Of a stretch of DNA of 64,000 nucleotides, positions 37,156 through 49,500 are shown in pieces. The notes below the pieces were generated by a model, which ran no database searches, was not told the DNA's origin, and worked only from the letters and a program-made list of their open reading frames with translations. Numbering within the stretch: the stretch's first letter is position 1; the number at the start of each line of letters is the position of its first letter. Source of the stretch: Nomia melanderi (taxonomy: Eukaryota > Arthropoda > Insecta > Hymenoptera > Halictidae); contig NC_135001.1 in assembly GCF_051020985.1 (NCBI RefSeq), positions 21,073,896 to 21,137,895 of the forward strand, in the 5' to 3' direction. The position numbers were made by a program, and so were the translations under genes.

Positions 37156-37406
37156 TTAACCCTTTGCACTCGAGAGGTGACTCTCAGTCACTTTATTTGA
37201 CACAGCAAAACTATACAGTTGAATGCTTAGTATTTTAAATTAGACTTTGTACTGCTATGTGAAATATTTGAATGAAATAGCTATGTTGCTCAATTTGTCT
37301 GTGAATTATCGTTAAATTAGTTTCGAACCATGTCGGCTGTATCTCGTCGGAAAATGTTGAATATTTCCTGTCCAGAAACTTGAATATTTCGAGTGCAAAG
37401 GGTTAA
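37156..37406. mobile_element. TTAA-bounded MITE, family A, complete
   Basis: A 251 bp element: TTAACCCTTTGCACTCGAGA at left and TTTCGAGTGCAAAGGGTTAA at right. The palindrome GTGACTCTCAGTCAC sits just inside the left end. The bases directly left of it (TCTGCGAAGGGTTAA) look like the right end of another element sharing the same TTAA. Confidence 0.9.
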
Positions 37407-38059
37407 TTGTTCGTTAGCCACGATTCTTTTTGTCAGATGATCACTGTTGCCGATCAGACCTGCGAACCGACTGGATAGTTAATAAATTTTGACATAACTC
37501 TACCGTACCGCCAACTGCGAATGCGTTAGCAACGATTACGACTGGATCTGACTTGATCTGACCGTTGATCGCTAGCGCGAGAAACAATCATTAACAGGTT
37601 CGCCTCTCGAACGACGACGCGTCGCGTTGTTTGCGCGAATCGGCCGTCCTGTTAAACTAATCAGTTAATCATCGAGAGACTTAATTCGTTCGACAGATCC
37701 GAATCGCGATTTTGTTTACGATTACGCGGGCATAAGACACTCGGCGCGTTCGCAGCGCAGCGTAATCGTAACGATTCATCGGCGTGCCACGATTATTCGA
37801 GCGATCGTCGACCTTTGCACCCGGCTGCTGCCGCGCTGCCTCGATATTGCCGGCGATATCGCGAGCGGATCGCTGCTCTCTGCCTCCGACTTGTTCTCCA
37901 ATTAATTTAAATGCGACGCGCTGGCTGCGTATGTCTTCGAATACGAATGTCTGCGCGTTTTTGGCGCGTCGTCGTTCGTAGACTCCAAGTACCGAAGGAA
38001 TCGTGCCTGAGTGTCTTTCTATGATCTATGTATAATCTGAATTTAAGAGACAGTCGATT

Positions 38060-38446
38060 TTAACCGTTTGAGTGCTGAGGAGCGCTATAGCGCTCTTCTT
38101 GTGTTGCACCAAAATTGCGGAGAGCGCGGAGGCGCTTCTGTTTATCAGTATCAATTATAATTTTCTTACTATATTCTTCGAGAAATAAATATATATATAA
38201 TAATATATATAAATTATTATATAATATAATATATAATATAATATAATATAATATAATTATATATATAATAATAATATATACAATAAAGTAAATTTATTTG
38301 AATAAATGTTATTTTTTGATATTTTTGTAATAACACAATATTCATGATCTCATTAGATAAGTACTCCTATTAATTTCTTTACACACCCGATCACTTCAGC
38401 ATTTTTGGTAAATATCCACAAAGTTGTTTAGCATTCAAACGGTTAA
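38060..38446. mobile_element. TTAA-bounded MITE, family I
   Basis: A 387 bp element: TTAACCGTTTGAGTGCTGAG at left and GCATTCAAACGGTTAA at right. A perfect 16 bp palindrome, GAGCGCTATAGCGCTC, lies at 38080-38095. The centre is (TA)-rich (about 38185-38285). Seen once in the window. Confidence 0.8.
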
Positions 38447-38554
38447 TGGATTAAAACGTGCGAGCAATCAAATTGACTGGTACATTTAGGAAAATGTGTC
38501 TAACAAAATCTGATTTCAATGATTTCAATTCACATGTTGCTTAATCAACTCGTT

Positions 38555-38765
38555 TCACCCTAATCGGACCACGATGTGACTTTGAATCGCATTTGAACTT
38601 TTTACTTAAATTTTTTGATTGTTTCATATTGCATTTACAAAAGTTTCTTTGGCTTTAAAAATTTTGGTCCTATACACAAAAACAATAACATTTTAATCAT
38701 TCCTTTTATTCTCATACGTGACTGAGAGACATCGTGGTATGATTCGTTATAAAAACACATGGTAC
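38555..38765. mobile_element. Palindrome-bearing repeat, family L
   Basis: Matches 63331-63500 in inverted orientation: ACCACGATGTGACT, TTTTACTTAAATTTTTTGAT, GCATTTACAAAAG, CGTGACTGAGAGACATCGTGG. Both ends carry variants of the GTGACT...AGTCAC palindrome. TTAA ends are not clear. Confidence 0.65.
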
Positions 38766-39715
38766 GTACACAATATATTTGAGTTTTTTTATACATAGCG
38801 ATATAAGTTGATGTTGAAAATCAGCATCCGCAGAATTCGGTTCTCTGGGAATTAGCCGGTACGCAATGTGTTAATTGTCAATGATTAGATTAGATCCACT
38901 TGAAACCGTAACTGAAGCATCGAAACAAACTCTGAACTTTCGACCGCTTATCTTTGGTCAAGTAAACACGTTTCCCTTCCTATAACGATCAGTTTGGTCA
39001 TCGATACAGAATCTACACTTTCAACTGCTTATCTTCATCCAAACGAATTGTTGTTCGTTGCTCGACAAATCTTCTTAATAGATAATCAGGAATCAAATTA
39101 ATTTACAAATGCCGGTAATTAGCAAAGGGGCACAGCCAAGTGCCTTCCTTTCCGAAATCTCTACGCTAGATCGCCAGCATCTAAGATCAACGGAAACCTG
39201 TAAATACACGTCCCTTAGACCACAACATCCTATTCTAAAAATACCCGGTATCTCGGTAGAACCGCGATACCGTCGTAGTCCAATGATCCCAACGTGGAAC
39301 GGTTTCCGCGGCAGTGGCCGTCGAAAAATTCCTATCCCGTGTCACAACGTACCATCAAAGATTAAGATCCTCGCGTAACGATGCGCCGTCCAATCACGCG
39401 ACGGCGTCGGACTCCGCGGGAAGAATAACACTTAAGGACACGTACGGTCCAACGATTCCTACTGTACTCATCCGGACAGTCGCCGTCCAGAGCTTTAGTT
39501 TTTCTATTTCATCTGACTCCTCGTTCCTTACTTCGTTCTTGTTTGCTAAAAGCCGGTTGTTTTCAGTGACAACCATTGGATCGATGCGAAAGTTTCGACG
39601 TTTTTCTATAAGAAATAAAAGGAGCTCTCCGTCGTTCGCTGGATAAACGAATAGTAAGAAAGAAGAAGGAAGCGTTGTTTTACACTAGAACTATCGTACC
39701 AGTCAAAATGATCCG

Positions 39716-40010
39716 TTTTTTATTGTTTAAACCTTTTTGGACGAACGCCGACATTTCGATCAGATGAAACGTTCATATTTGGAATACTAAGTTGCACGAA
39801 TGACTTAATTACTTGAATAGCAAGTGTATAGTTCCGTTTTTTACTGTTGTTTAACCCTTTGTGGATGAATGTCGACATTTTACTATTGTTTAAACCTTTG
39901 TGGACGAATGTCGACATTTTACTATTGTTTAAACCTTTGTGGACGAACGCCGACATTTTACTATTGTTTAACCCTTTGCGGACGAATGCCGACATTTCAA
40001 TTTCATTACA
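39716..40010. repeat. MITE K terminus amplified as a 39 bp tandem repeat
   Basis: A K-like half element (39716-39842) is followed by about four 39 bp units. Each has the form TTTAAACCTTTGTGGACGAA, TGTCGACATT, TTACTATTG. Two units keep TTTAACCCTTTG and two have TTTAAACCTTTG. The repeated unit is the MITE end plus its TGTCGACA palindrome. Confidence 0.85.
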
Positions 40011-40509
40011 AAGTGCTATATATAACATCAAGTTTCGTACAATGCATCATCTGAGATATTTATATGAAATAACTTTGTTTCTTAATTTACATATGTTTCC
40101 TCATCAGTTCGAGATGAAACGTTCATATTCGAAAGACTAAGTCGCAAATGATTTAATTACTCGGACAAGAGATTAGCATGTAGTTTGTTTTCGCTATTAT
40201 TCAAGCAATTAATATATAATTTAGCTTCGTGTATTCAAGGTTTTATACATTTCAAAGATTGCTCCTGTCGTCGCGTTGCCCCCGCCATCGCGTCGCCGAG
40301 CCATCTTTCCAGCTCCGCACGGTTTATACTTGACCGTGAGGCAGTAGTCCGGCTCGGCCGAACTGATGAAAGTTAAGTGGCGCAGGCTAAGGTCGTTACC
40401 ACTCTCGTACGCATCGTTCGCCGCGTTCAGTAGACGATGACCACTCGGTGGCGTCGCATCGAATCGCTCTTCTCCGCAAAACACCTGAGACGAGGCTCGT
40501 GAAACGGAC

Positions 40510-43500
40510 ATGATGGCCACCAGGATGATATCGCTGCTCCTGCTGGCAGCTCTCGTCTGCCGGTCGAACGCGCTGAACCCGGACGCTGGCCCGTGGGTCC
40601 AGTCCACGCAGGGTGAACCTTGGCCCCAGCCGAACATCAGGCGTCTCACCAACTCGTATTACCTGCTTAGAGCGTCCACCTTTCAGTTCAACGTGAGTAC
40701 CAACGGGAAACGAATTTTTTGGTAGATGTGTGATGGATATCCTCGATAGATGGTACGGATGTTTTGATGAGCTTGATTTTGGAAGAGATGGATTAGAGAT
40801 TGATAAGGGATTTAGGAATTCTTCTTTTGATAGATGTGTGATGAATAGCTTGGATAGATGATACGGATGTTTGGATGAGTTTGATTTTGGAAGAGATGGA
40901 TTAGATATTGATAAGGGATTTAAGTGACGAGTTGACGCTAAAATTATCGGACTGGTCAAAATGAGCCATTTCTGATTTCTTCGTTTTGCGATGATTGAAA
41001 AGATAATAGATGCTTCTTTGAGAAGTTATTAAAGAAATTGGTATCTTTGGATGAGTTTGATTTTGGAAGAGATAGATTAGAGATTGATAAGGGATTTAGG
41101 AATTCTTATTTTTGGTAGATGTGTGATGGATATCTTCGATAGATGATACGAATGTTTGGATGAGTTTGATTTTGGAAGAGATAGATTAGAGATTGTTCAG
41201 GTACCTAGGTGATGAGTTGACGATAAAATTATCGGACTAGTCAAAATGAGCCACTTCTGATTTCTTCCTTTTGCGATGATTGAAAAGATAAAGATGTTTC
41301 TCTGAGAAATTATTAAAGAAATTGATTTAGCAATACAAACGAAATTAATTAAGGTCTCGACAGATGCTCCCTTAGGGTTTCTATAGAGAAATTTCAAAGA
41401 GTCAACTGCTCGGAAGTTTTAGTGATACATTATGGAGAGAGGATTATAGGTAATTGGAGAAATGAGATTTGAGAGGTTTCTAAATGTTAGCGTTGGCAAG
41501 ATGAATATTCCTTCTTTTGTCAGAGTGTGTAAAAGACACGGAGTTCATTCAAATTTGTTTAACAAATGAGATCGTTTGGTACACAAAAATCTGTTTCCCT
41601 AGTGTAAAAGTAAAGAAAATTTGCAGTTTTACACGATCAAAGGATAATAAATCAGTGTAAAAGTGAAAAAACGTACTTGCAACTTTGTATAACATAAAGA
41701 ATAATAAATCAACGGTCATTAAACCGTTCTCGTTTCCTTTTTCTTCATCAGAACGTAATTACCGTAATCAATCAATTATCTCTGAACGTACACTCCGCCG
41801 CACCGTGTATGTTTATATAATCAGATCTCGAGATCTCTCTCCGATTTCCATTCGGTATGTTTGAATATAGACGAAGCATCGGAGCACTGCGTTTTTATTT
41901 CGTCTTGATGGGACGAAGTAAAAAGTTTCGCCTCGCCTACGTGGATAAGTGTTATCGCGTGTGTACGTTTTCTTTTTCCTGCGGGACGCTCCTATCGATA
42001 CAGAGGCCGAGGGAAATCACCCACGGCATACAGAATCGCGTTGCGCGCCGACGTAGCGTTGTATGTGTGCATATGCGCCAGCGCTTGCACAGGTGAACCC
42101 GTGAACTCTCCGCCACGGATTCGTTCCGCCGGTTCTTGCGTTAACGGTCGCACGTGAGAGGCGTACCAAAATACGATAGCTTCATTTTTCAACCTGTTAA
42201 CTGGCCGATCTCTTTGGTGTACCAACTTGTATCGGCGAATTAACCCTTTGCGGATAAATTTCGACGTTTTGATCAGATGAAACGTTCATATTTGGAATAC
42301 TAAGTTGCACGAATGACTTAATTACTTGAATGGCAAGTGATCAGTGTATAGTTCCCTTTTTACTGTTGTTTAAGCAGTCGATGTATAATTTAGCTTCAAA
42401 TGTTCCAAGCTTCGTGTACTTTAATCCTTTGCGGACGAAGATTCTGCGGAATATACGAAACCTCCGGCAGATGAGGTTAAATTATATATCGATTGCTTAA
42501 AAAATAGAAAGGAAGGAAATTGTACGCTGATCCCTTGCTGGTTGAGTAATTGAATCATTTGTTTGCGACTTACTTTTCCAAATATGGAAATTTGATCTCG
42601 CCGAAATGTCGACATTCGTCAAAGGGTTAAAGACGAATTAGAATCGATTCAATGTCATTTGCATCAGTGTGATCAGAATATTGTTTCAACTGATATTTCA
42701 ACTAATTGAGATCGAATTAGTATCTAGAAGTTACTGAATAAAGTAAATTGTAAATTCAGTAGGCTGACCATAAGGTCTTGTCGCAATTTACATAGAAAAT
42801 TGAAGGTGATCTTTAATTAATTAACTCCTATGTAATACGCTTCGTATAAGTATCAATGCACGAAACATTGAAACAAAATAGCCTTGCTTCTTAATTTATG
42901 TATCTTTTCATTAGTCAGTTTCACAGAATGTTATTTATATCTTATCGAAAAACCTTAAACATTTCTAGTGAACAATTTTCGAGTGGAAATGGTTGAATTA
43001 AACTTCGCTAAAGTATTCGTTACACGGTTTGCTTCCTCAATTTTTACCATTATTCATCGTGCCTATTTATTACGAATACGGGGAAACATGGGAAAACGGA
43101 AGTGAATGGAACGAAGCAAAGTAACTTTTCCTAAGAACAAAAGATAGGAAGTACATACATCATTTCCACTGATAAATGCGCACTGCTTATCGTAAGACAA
43201 CGGTAGAAGGTCGAGTATTGCAATTCTTTGTACACTGACTCGCATTAATATTCAGACATCGCGCTACTCCGGAAATAACTAAAAAGAGCAATAATTTCAA
43301 AAAACCATGTGCAATAAGTAAATAAAATTTATGTTTCTATTAACTATAATAAGTACTTTATTATACTAGAAAACAATCAATACAATAATTCTGTTATGAA
43401 CAACTAAAAAAAAGCAATAGTTTATAACACTATTATTGTATTGATTGTTTTCCAATATAATAAAGTACCTATTATAGTTAATAGAAACATAAATTTTACT

Positions 43501-46500
43501 TACTTATTGCACACAGTTTTTTGCATAATAAACAATACAATAAATTCTGTAAAAATTTAATGTCGCAAAAATATTATCTATGTGCTATGACATCCAGCTG
43601 CGAATACATCGACACCTGTTAGTCACTTAATAACTGTACCGTTATGCAACCCAGGTAGTCGGCGAAACATGCGATATAGTGGTGGAAGCGATCGAGAGAT
43701 ACAAAGCGATCATTTTGACGGAATCTCGGATAGCGAAGATCTACTCGCAGGGACACGCGAGATCCTCGCGAGAAAATGCCACCAGCAAAGGCACGCTCAC
43801 CGGCCTGGACTTTCGTGTGCTGGAGCCCTGCGAGAAGGACGGTAATCACTGGCCCTATCTGCAGATGCAGGAATCCTGTAAGTGAATTCTGTTAAACGTT
43901 AACACATTCCTGAAAAGTGAATTTTTCGGATGGAAATTTTCAGTGAGATCAACTTATATTGCTATACGTACAAAAACTCAGATATCATGTTGTTATGTAA
44001 TGTATTTTAAATAGATAATCAATTTGAATCAAACTTCATATTCTTCTAAGTACTATAGTAATTAGGAAAATTGCATGGCTAAGTGGCTTTATATAAAAAC
44101 GAGATTTCTCGTTGCCAGTACGCAGTAACACTAAACCTACCGAACAGTTAAATTTTCCTATAGCAACATCAAGACTGCATCTATCGAGACTTTAATTGAT
44201 TTACAATTCAGTTCGCGGATCGCTAAATCACCGATAATATTTCCTCGATCTTTTATTTTCCTTAGTACAAAATTTGGATGTGGAAAATCGAATAATTTTA
44301 GGGTAGTTTCTTTAAGACTCATTAAAATATCTAATATTATAACTGTTGCAATATTAGTCTACAGAGTTCAAAGGGTTAGTATAGGTATATAATAGTATTA
44401 ACATGAATTAAGACAAGCGCCATTGCGCCGCTTGGACCTTTTCGCATCCCATTCAGAAAACGCTGCTGTGTTGGTCGCCTTTTTCCGACCATGGTTTCTT
44501 AAAAACCCCTGGCACTCAAACGGTTAAAGTACACTTCAATTTTCATCTCAATTCAATCGAAAATGTCAGTTAAATCTCGAGCGCCGAAAAGTTCGTGGAA
44601 CGAGTCGTGTGGACCCCGAACGCGACGCTCGGTCAACGCTCATTGAGAAACAGCAAGACGTAGCCGAGACTCGGGTCGATTCAACGAATGGAACAGAAGA
44701 ATGCGTGTACGCATAATCGCCGCACATTATTTCTCTCGCTAATCGCGCGGTTCGACCTCGGAGTTGAACGCGATAAGCCAAGATTAAGTTCCATCGCGTT
44801 TCTCGCTTCGTTCCGCCTCGACCGTCCCTGACAGTAATTGTCAACACGATTACCCGTGTATCGTGTTGCTAGTGTTTTTATGCACTGCCGATAGAACATA
44901 TGAGCCGCTCATTCGCCGAAACGATTAACTCCGTGAAACAGAAATTAGAAAACAAACGATGCAATGGTATACATTAATTTTAAAAATCTCCGTTTAACTT
45001 AACCATCAAACGATCATTACAGAATGTATTTTACTTCATTGTTACGGGTGTAGCTTCATTATTTTTATGGGTTTAACCCTCTATGCGCCGAATTTTGTTT
45101 CGTGATTATAACAAAATTTGTGCAGTATGGAATTAATAAATATCAACATATGAACACAAGTTAGAAATGTATTCAATAGTTTGAATATATTTTGTAACTT
45201 TGAAGTTACAATGATGTTGAACGTCAACGCCTGCGTGTACAAAAGTTTAAGTTGATTAATCATTTAATGTCGTTCGTCAGTTTGCTATAAAAATTAAATA
45301 AATCAATTTCACCCGGTATATTGATGTGCGACTTCAAAGTTACACGGACTTATGGGTTAAACTGAACCTGATAAAGAAATTTATTTGAAACTAAGAGTCA
45401 ATTAAGCGTTTCGATGGGATCATTTTATATTCTGTACCATTATAAACTATCTGAAATTCGTTTTGAGCAGTTCCGAAAGCTTCATACTTCGCACTCGTAA
45501 TTCACTCCGAAGATATTTTTCCTAGACACTTTATTTATTGTTTTTATTAAGCGTTTCCGATAGTAGGTGCTTTCCCGATTGAGCAGGAAAGAAATGAACT
45601 CGATGAACAAGGAGGAAAATAATCGTCGATGATGTCAGTTTCGATCTGTTTAAGTTTCAGCGGAACAGATATCGTGTGTTTACAAAATATTTTTATTCTA
45701 ATCTTTCAGACTTATCTCGCGGCAAACTTGACACGATAGTGTCAAGACAGCCACTCCTACATTCGGACGTTACCTTTTTCATTCTAACCAGGAAATGGGA
45801 AAAGTAAATATAGAAAAATGCAGAATTATAAATAAATAAATTCAATGCGACTCTATGAGCTGATAGCTTAACACTTTGAAGTATCTACCAGGAGAAGCGC
45901 GGTATAATATTCAAACGATTAAATGGAAGACTCGTTTCATTTCTAACTTCAATTGTGAACCAATTTTAAAAATGTAATATTAAATAATTGACTGAATTGG
46001 ATTATTACCATTGCACGTTCGTCAAACTGAATGTCACCGCAATGGGTAGCATTATTTATAATATAGAAAATTAATTCGCTTAAATAAAGCGAAGCATCTC
46101 GGTTCGCGATCAACTGGTTAACACGTTAAGCGCCACGAAAATCTTAAGCGTTTTCCCATAGAGTTCGTCTTCTGTAGCAAAGAAAAGTAGCAATACTTAT
46201 GAATTGTTTGGCGTGGCAACGTTTGCGTTACACTATTACCAACTTAGTTGACTTATTAAACATTTCTATTTCACATCGGTTGTCTCGTATGTTACGATTG
46301 TTTTCTAGTCATTCATAAGCGTCAATCACCAATGACTGACATGGCTCTTAACGTGTTAAAGAAACTGATTTACCTACACACGAACTGAATTGTAAATCAA
46401 TTAAAGTCTCGATAGATGCACTCTCGATACGCAATGATGCATGAAGTTTAAATTTGATTTTCAGACACTCTAAGCATCAGCGAGTTCTCCACGGTCGCTC

Positions 46501-49500
46501 ACCTCACGGCGGAATCGGTATGGGGTGCGCTGCGAGGCCTCGAGACGTTCTCTCAGCTCTTGTTCCCAGCTGGCGACGGGCCTAACGTGAGTTCTCAAAA
46601 TTTGCGTAGCTTCTAGAAACATTTTTCACATCGAAGACGATTCACTACACCATGGCGAGTTTGTACAGTTGAAGATAAGGTGTCAGACTATAGTGGATCG
46701 ACCGAAGCTACCCCATCGCGGTCTCCTTTTGGACACGTCCCGCCATTATCTGCCGATTCCCGACATACTGTTGACCCTGGACGCGATGTCTTACAACAAA
46801 CTGAACGTTTTCCACTGGCACATCGTGGACGACAACAGCTTCCCTTATCAGAGCTCCAGGTTCCCCGAGTTGTCCGCTAAGGGAGCCTATCATCCATCGA
46901 TGATCTACACGCTGAACGACATACAGAAGATCGTGGACTACGCCAGGCTGAGAGGAATTCGAGTGATGCCCGAATTCGACACTCCTGGACACACCAGGTC
47001 CTGGGGCTTGGCTTTCCCGCAATATTTGACTACTTGCTTTGGTAACTATTAATAAATTAGTAACTGTTAAGGGCACTTATAGCCTTCCCGTTTCGTTCGG
47101 GTCCTTAGATCACCGTAGCTTTAGACTTGTATACATTTTATCTTTTCTAGATAAAGACTAGATATTATATTCTCAAAATTAGTAATATTAGGTTGGAATA
47201 TTAGTTGTATATTTTCAAGCCTCTAATTTCCAAGATCCAAACGAACAGATATTATATTTTCAAAATTAGTAATATTAGGTTGGAATATTAGTTGTATATT
47301 TTCAAGCCTCTAATTTCCAAGATCCAAACGAACAGATATTATATTTTCAAAATTAGTAATATTAGGTTGGAACGTATCGATTCGACGGATGAGGAATTTT
47401 ATAAATATTAGTTGGTAAATGCTTTCTCCAACTTTACTCGATGCAATCGCACGATATTTCCTAGTTGTATTCTCAAGCCTCTAATTTCCAAGATCCCAAT
47501 GAACAGATATATTTTCAATCGAAGGTGGAATAAATACCCGGAAACCTAATGTTAACACTAGGTTCACGGAGTGCGTCAATTTGACGCATACTGAATTTAT
47601 AAACATTACTTGGCGAACGTTTATGTCGGTTTTGGTTGATGCAGTTACAAGAATCTAATTTTAAATCCCTAATTTCCAAGACCCAAATGGTCGAACATCA
47701 ATTTTTCTAGGAACAATAGAATAAACCGGACAATAAACGTCCTTAAACCTAATGTTAACAGAGAATGATGTAGAAATTATTTTATCTTTTGCAAGTAGAT
47801 ACATTTTGATGATAAACGATTGAATTCGCGACAGACTCGAACGGCAACGCGAATGGGAAACTTGGTCCCATGAATCCAACGGACCCTCTTGTATACGATT
47901 TCCTGCGGGATCTGTTCGCCGAGATCGTTCAAGTTTTTCCTGATGAATACGTCCATTTGGGCGGCGACGAGGTTCCCTTTGATTGTTGGCAGAGCAATCC
48001 AGAGATAAACACGTACATGAAGGTGCACAACATGTCGAGGAATTACGCGCTGCTCGAGGCGGAATACATGCGCAAGCTCTTCCGCGTCATGGACTCGCTG
48101 GAATCGAAATCTATCGTATGGCAGGAGGTAAATTTCTTTTTTATATTTAACTTATTTAAACGCTTTTAATATGTTGATTGCCGTGAGAATCTTGGACGTT
48201 TCATATGTGATTTATTATTTCGTAGTGAAGGTAAATAAACATAAATATTAGTTACCTGGTATTGTGAGTCCCATTTTATTATTATTTTGTTACTTACGTT
48301 GTTAAATACTTTTATTCAATCATTTTACATGTAATTTCTTTAACCAATTGCTTGGAATTAAAAGCCACTTTTTAAAGCAATTGCCTGTGAATTAATTGTA
48401 GTTTTTTAAGTAATTCATCAGCATTGATTGTAGTTTCTTAAGTAATTCCTTAGCATTAATTGTAGTTTTTATAAGTAATTCCTCAGCATTAATTGTAATT
48501 TTTTAACTAATTCCTCAACATTGATTGTAGTTTTTTAAGTAATTCCTTGGCATTGATTGTAGTTTTTTAAGTAATTCCTTGGCATTGATTGTAGTTTTTT
48601 AAGTAATTCCTCAGCATTGATTGCAGTTTTTATAAATGATTCCTCAGCATTAATTGTAGTTTTTTAAGTAATTCCTCAGCATTGATTGCAGTTTTTGTAA
48701 TTCCTTGGCATTCATCATAATTTTTTAAAGCAATACCTTGTAAATAATACATTGTAATTTTTTAAGGTGTTCGACAACGGAGTGTGGATGCCGAACAACA
48801 CGGTGGTGCACGTGTGGACCGGCCTCTGGTCGAAAGAGCTGGAAAGAGCGACAAAGGCAGGTCATCCGGTGTTGCTGTCCGCTTGCTGGTACCTGAACTA
48901 CATCGCTGGCGGCGGCGATTGGAAGAAGTTCTATAAATGCGACCCGATGGCGTTTAACGGCGCTAAGAACGCGACCAATTTGATGCTCGGCGGGGAGGCC
49001 TGCATGTGGGGAGAATTCGTCGACAAGTAATTATCGTCCTCTCCGTGATAGCGCTTCTCAATGCGAAAAGAAAAGATTACGACACGCTGCTTCGCAAGTT
49101 CGTTATATGAATAACCAACTTGAATTTTAAGAGATTTCAATGTTTCCAAATTTTAAACGCGCAAATTTGGAAGTTTAAAACTTTAACATTATGAACATAC
49201 AAATTTAGAAGTATAAATTTCTACATTGTAAACAGATGAATTTAGAAGTTTAAAATTTCAACGTGATAAACAGATGAATTTAGAAGTTTAAAACTTTAAC
49301 ATTATGAACATACAAATTTAGAAGTCTAAAATTTCAACACTGTAAACAGATGAATTTAGAAGTTTGAAACTTTAACATTATGAACATACAAATTTAGAAG
49401 TTTAAAATTTCAACATGATAAACAGACGAATTTAGAAGTTTAGGTTTGTTTTATAATCGATCAGCAACTGCAACTAATTTTTATAGTATTAAAGCTATAA

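Larger units (their letters stand above)
31241..40509. other. Intergenic region between brp and hexosaminidase
   Basis: Between the 5' ends of two divergently oriented genes. It contains the MITEs and tandem repeats listed below, a CpG-rich patch at 34.3-34.8 kb and another at 36.5-36.7 kb. I see no supportable exon. Unlisted parts (about 31.3-32.28, 33.6-34.9, 36.0-37.1, 38.8-39.7 kb) show nothing specific apart from short MITE relics, for example a K-like left end at 36238 (TTAACCCTTTGAGGATG). Confidence 0.6.

Noticed and set aside
37681..38000. Minus-strand frame of about 90+ codons with varied composition (around AQTFVFEDIRSQRVAFKLIG)
   Set aside because: More protein-like than most, but no early Met, no clear splice sites, no recognisable domain and no neighbouring exon. 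Kept out until RNA or conservation supports it.
40221..40959. Minus-strand frames of 143 and 187 residues
   Set aside because: They are antisense to hexosaminidase exon 1 and to the intron 1 tandem repeat, whose direct repeats create the repeated peptide.
46708..47076. 122-residue minus-strand frame
   Set aside because: Antisense shadow of hexosaminidase exon 4.
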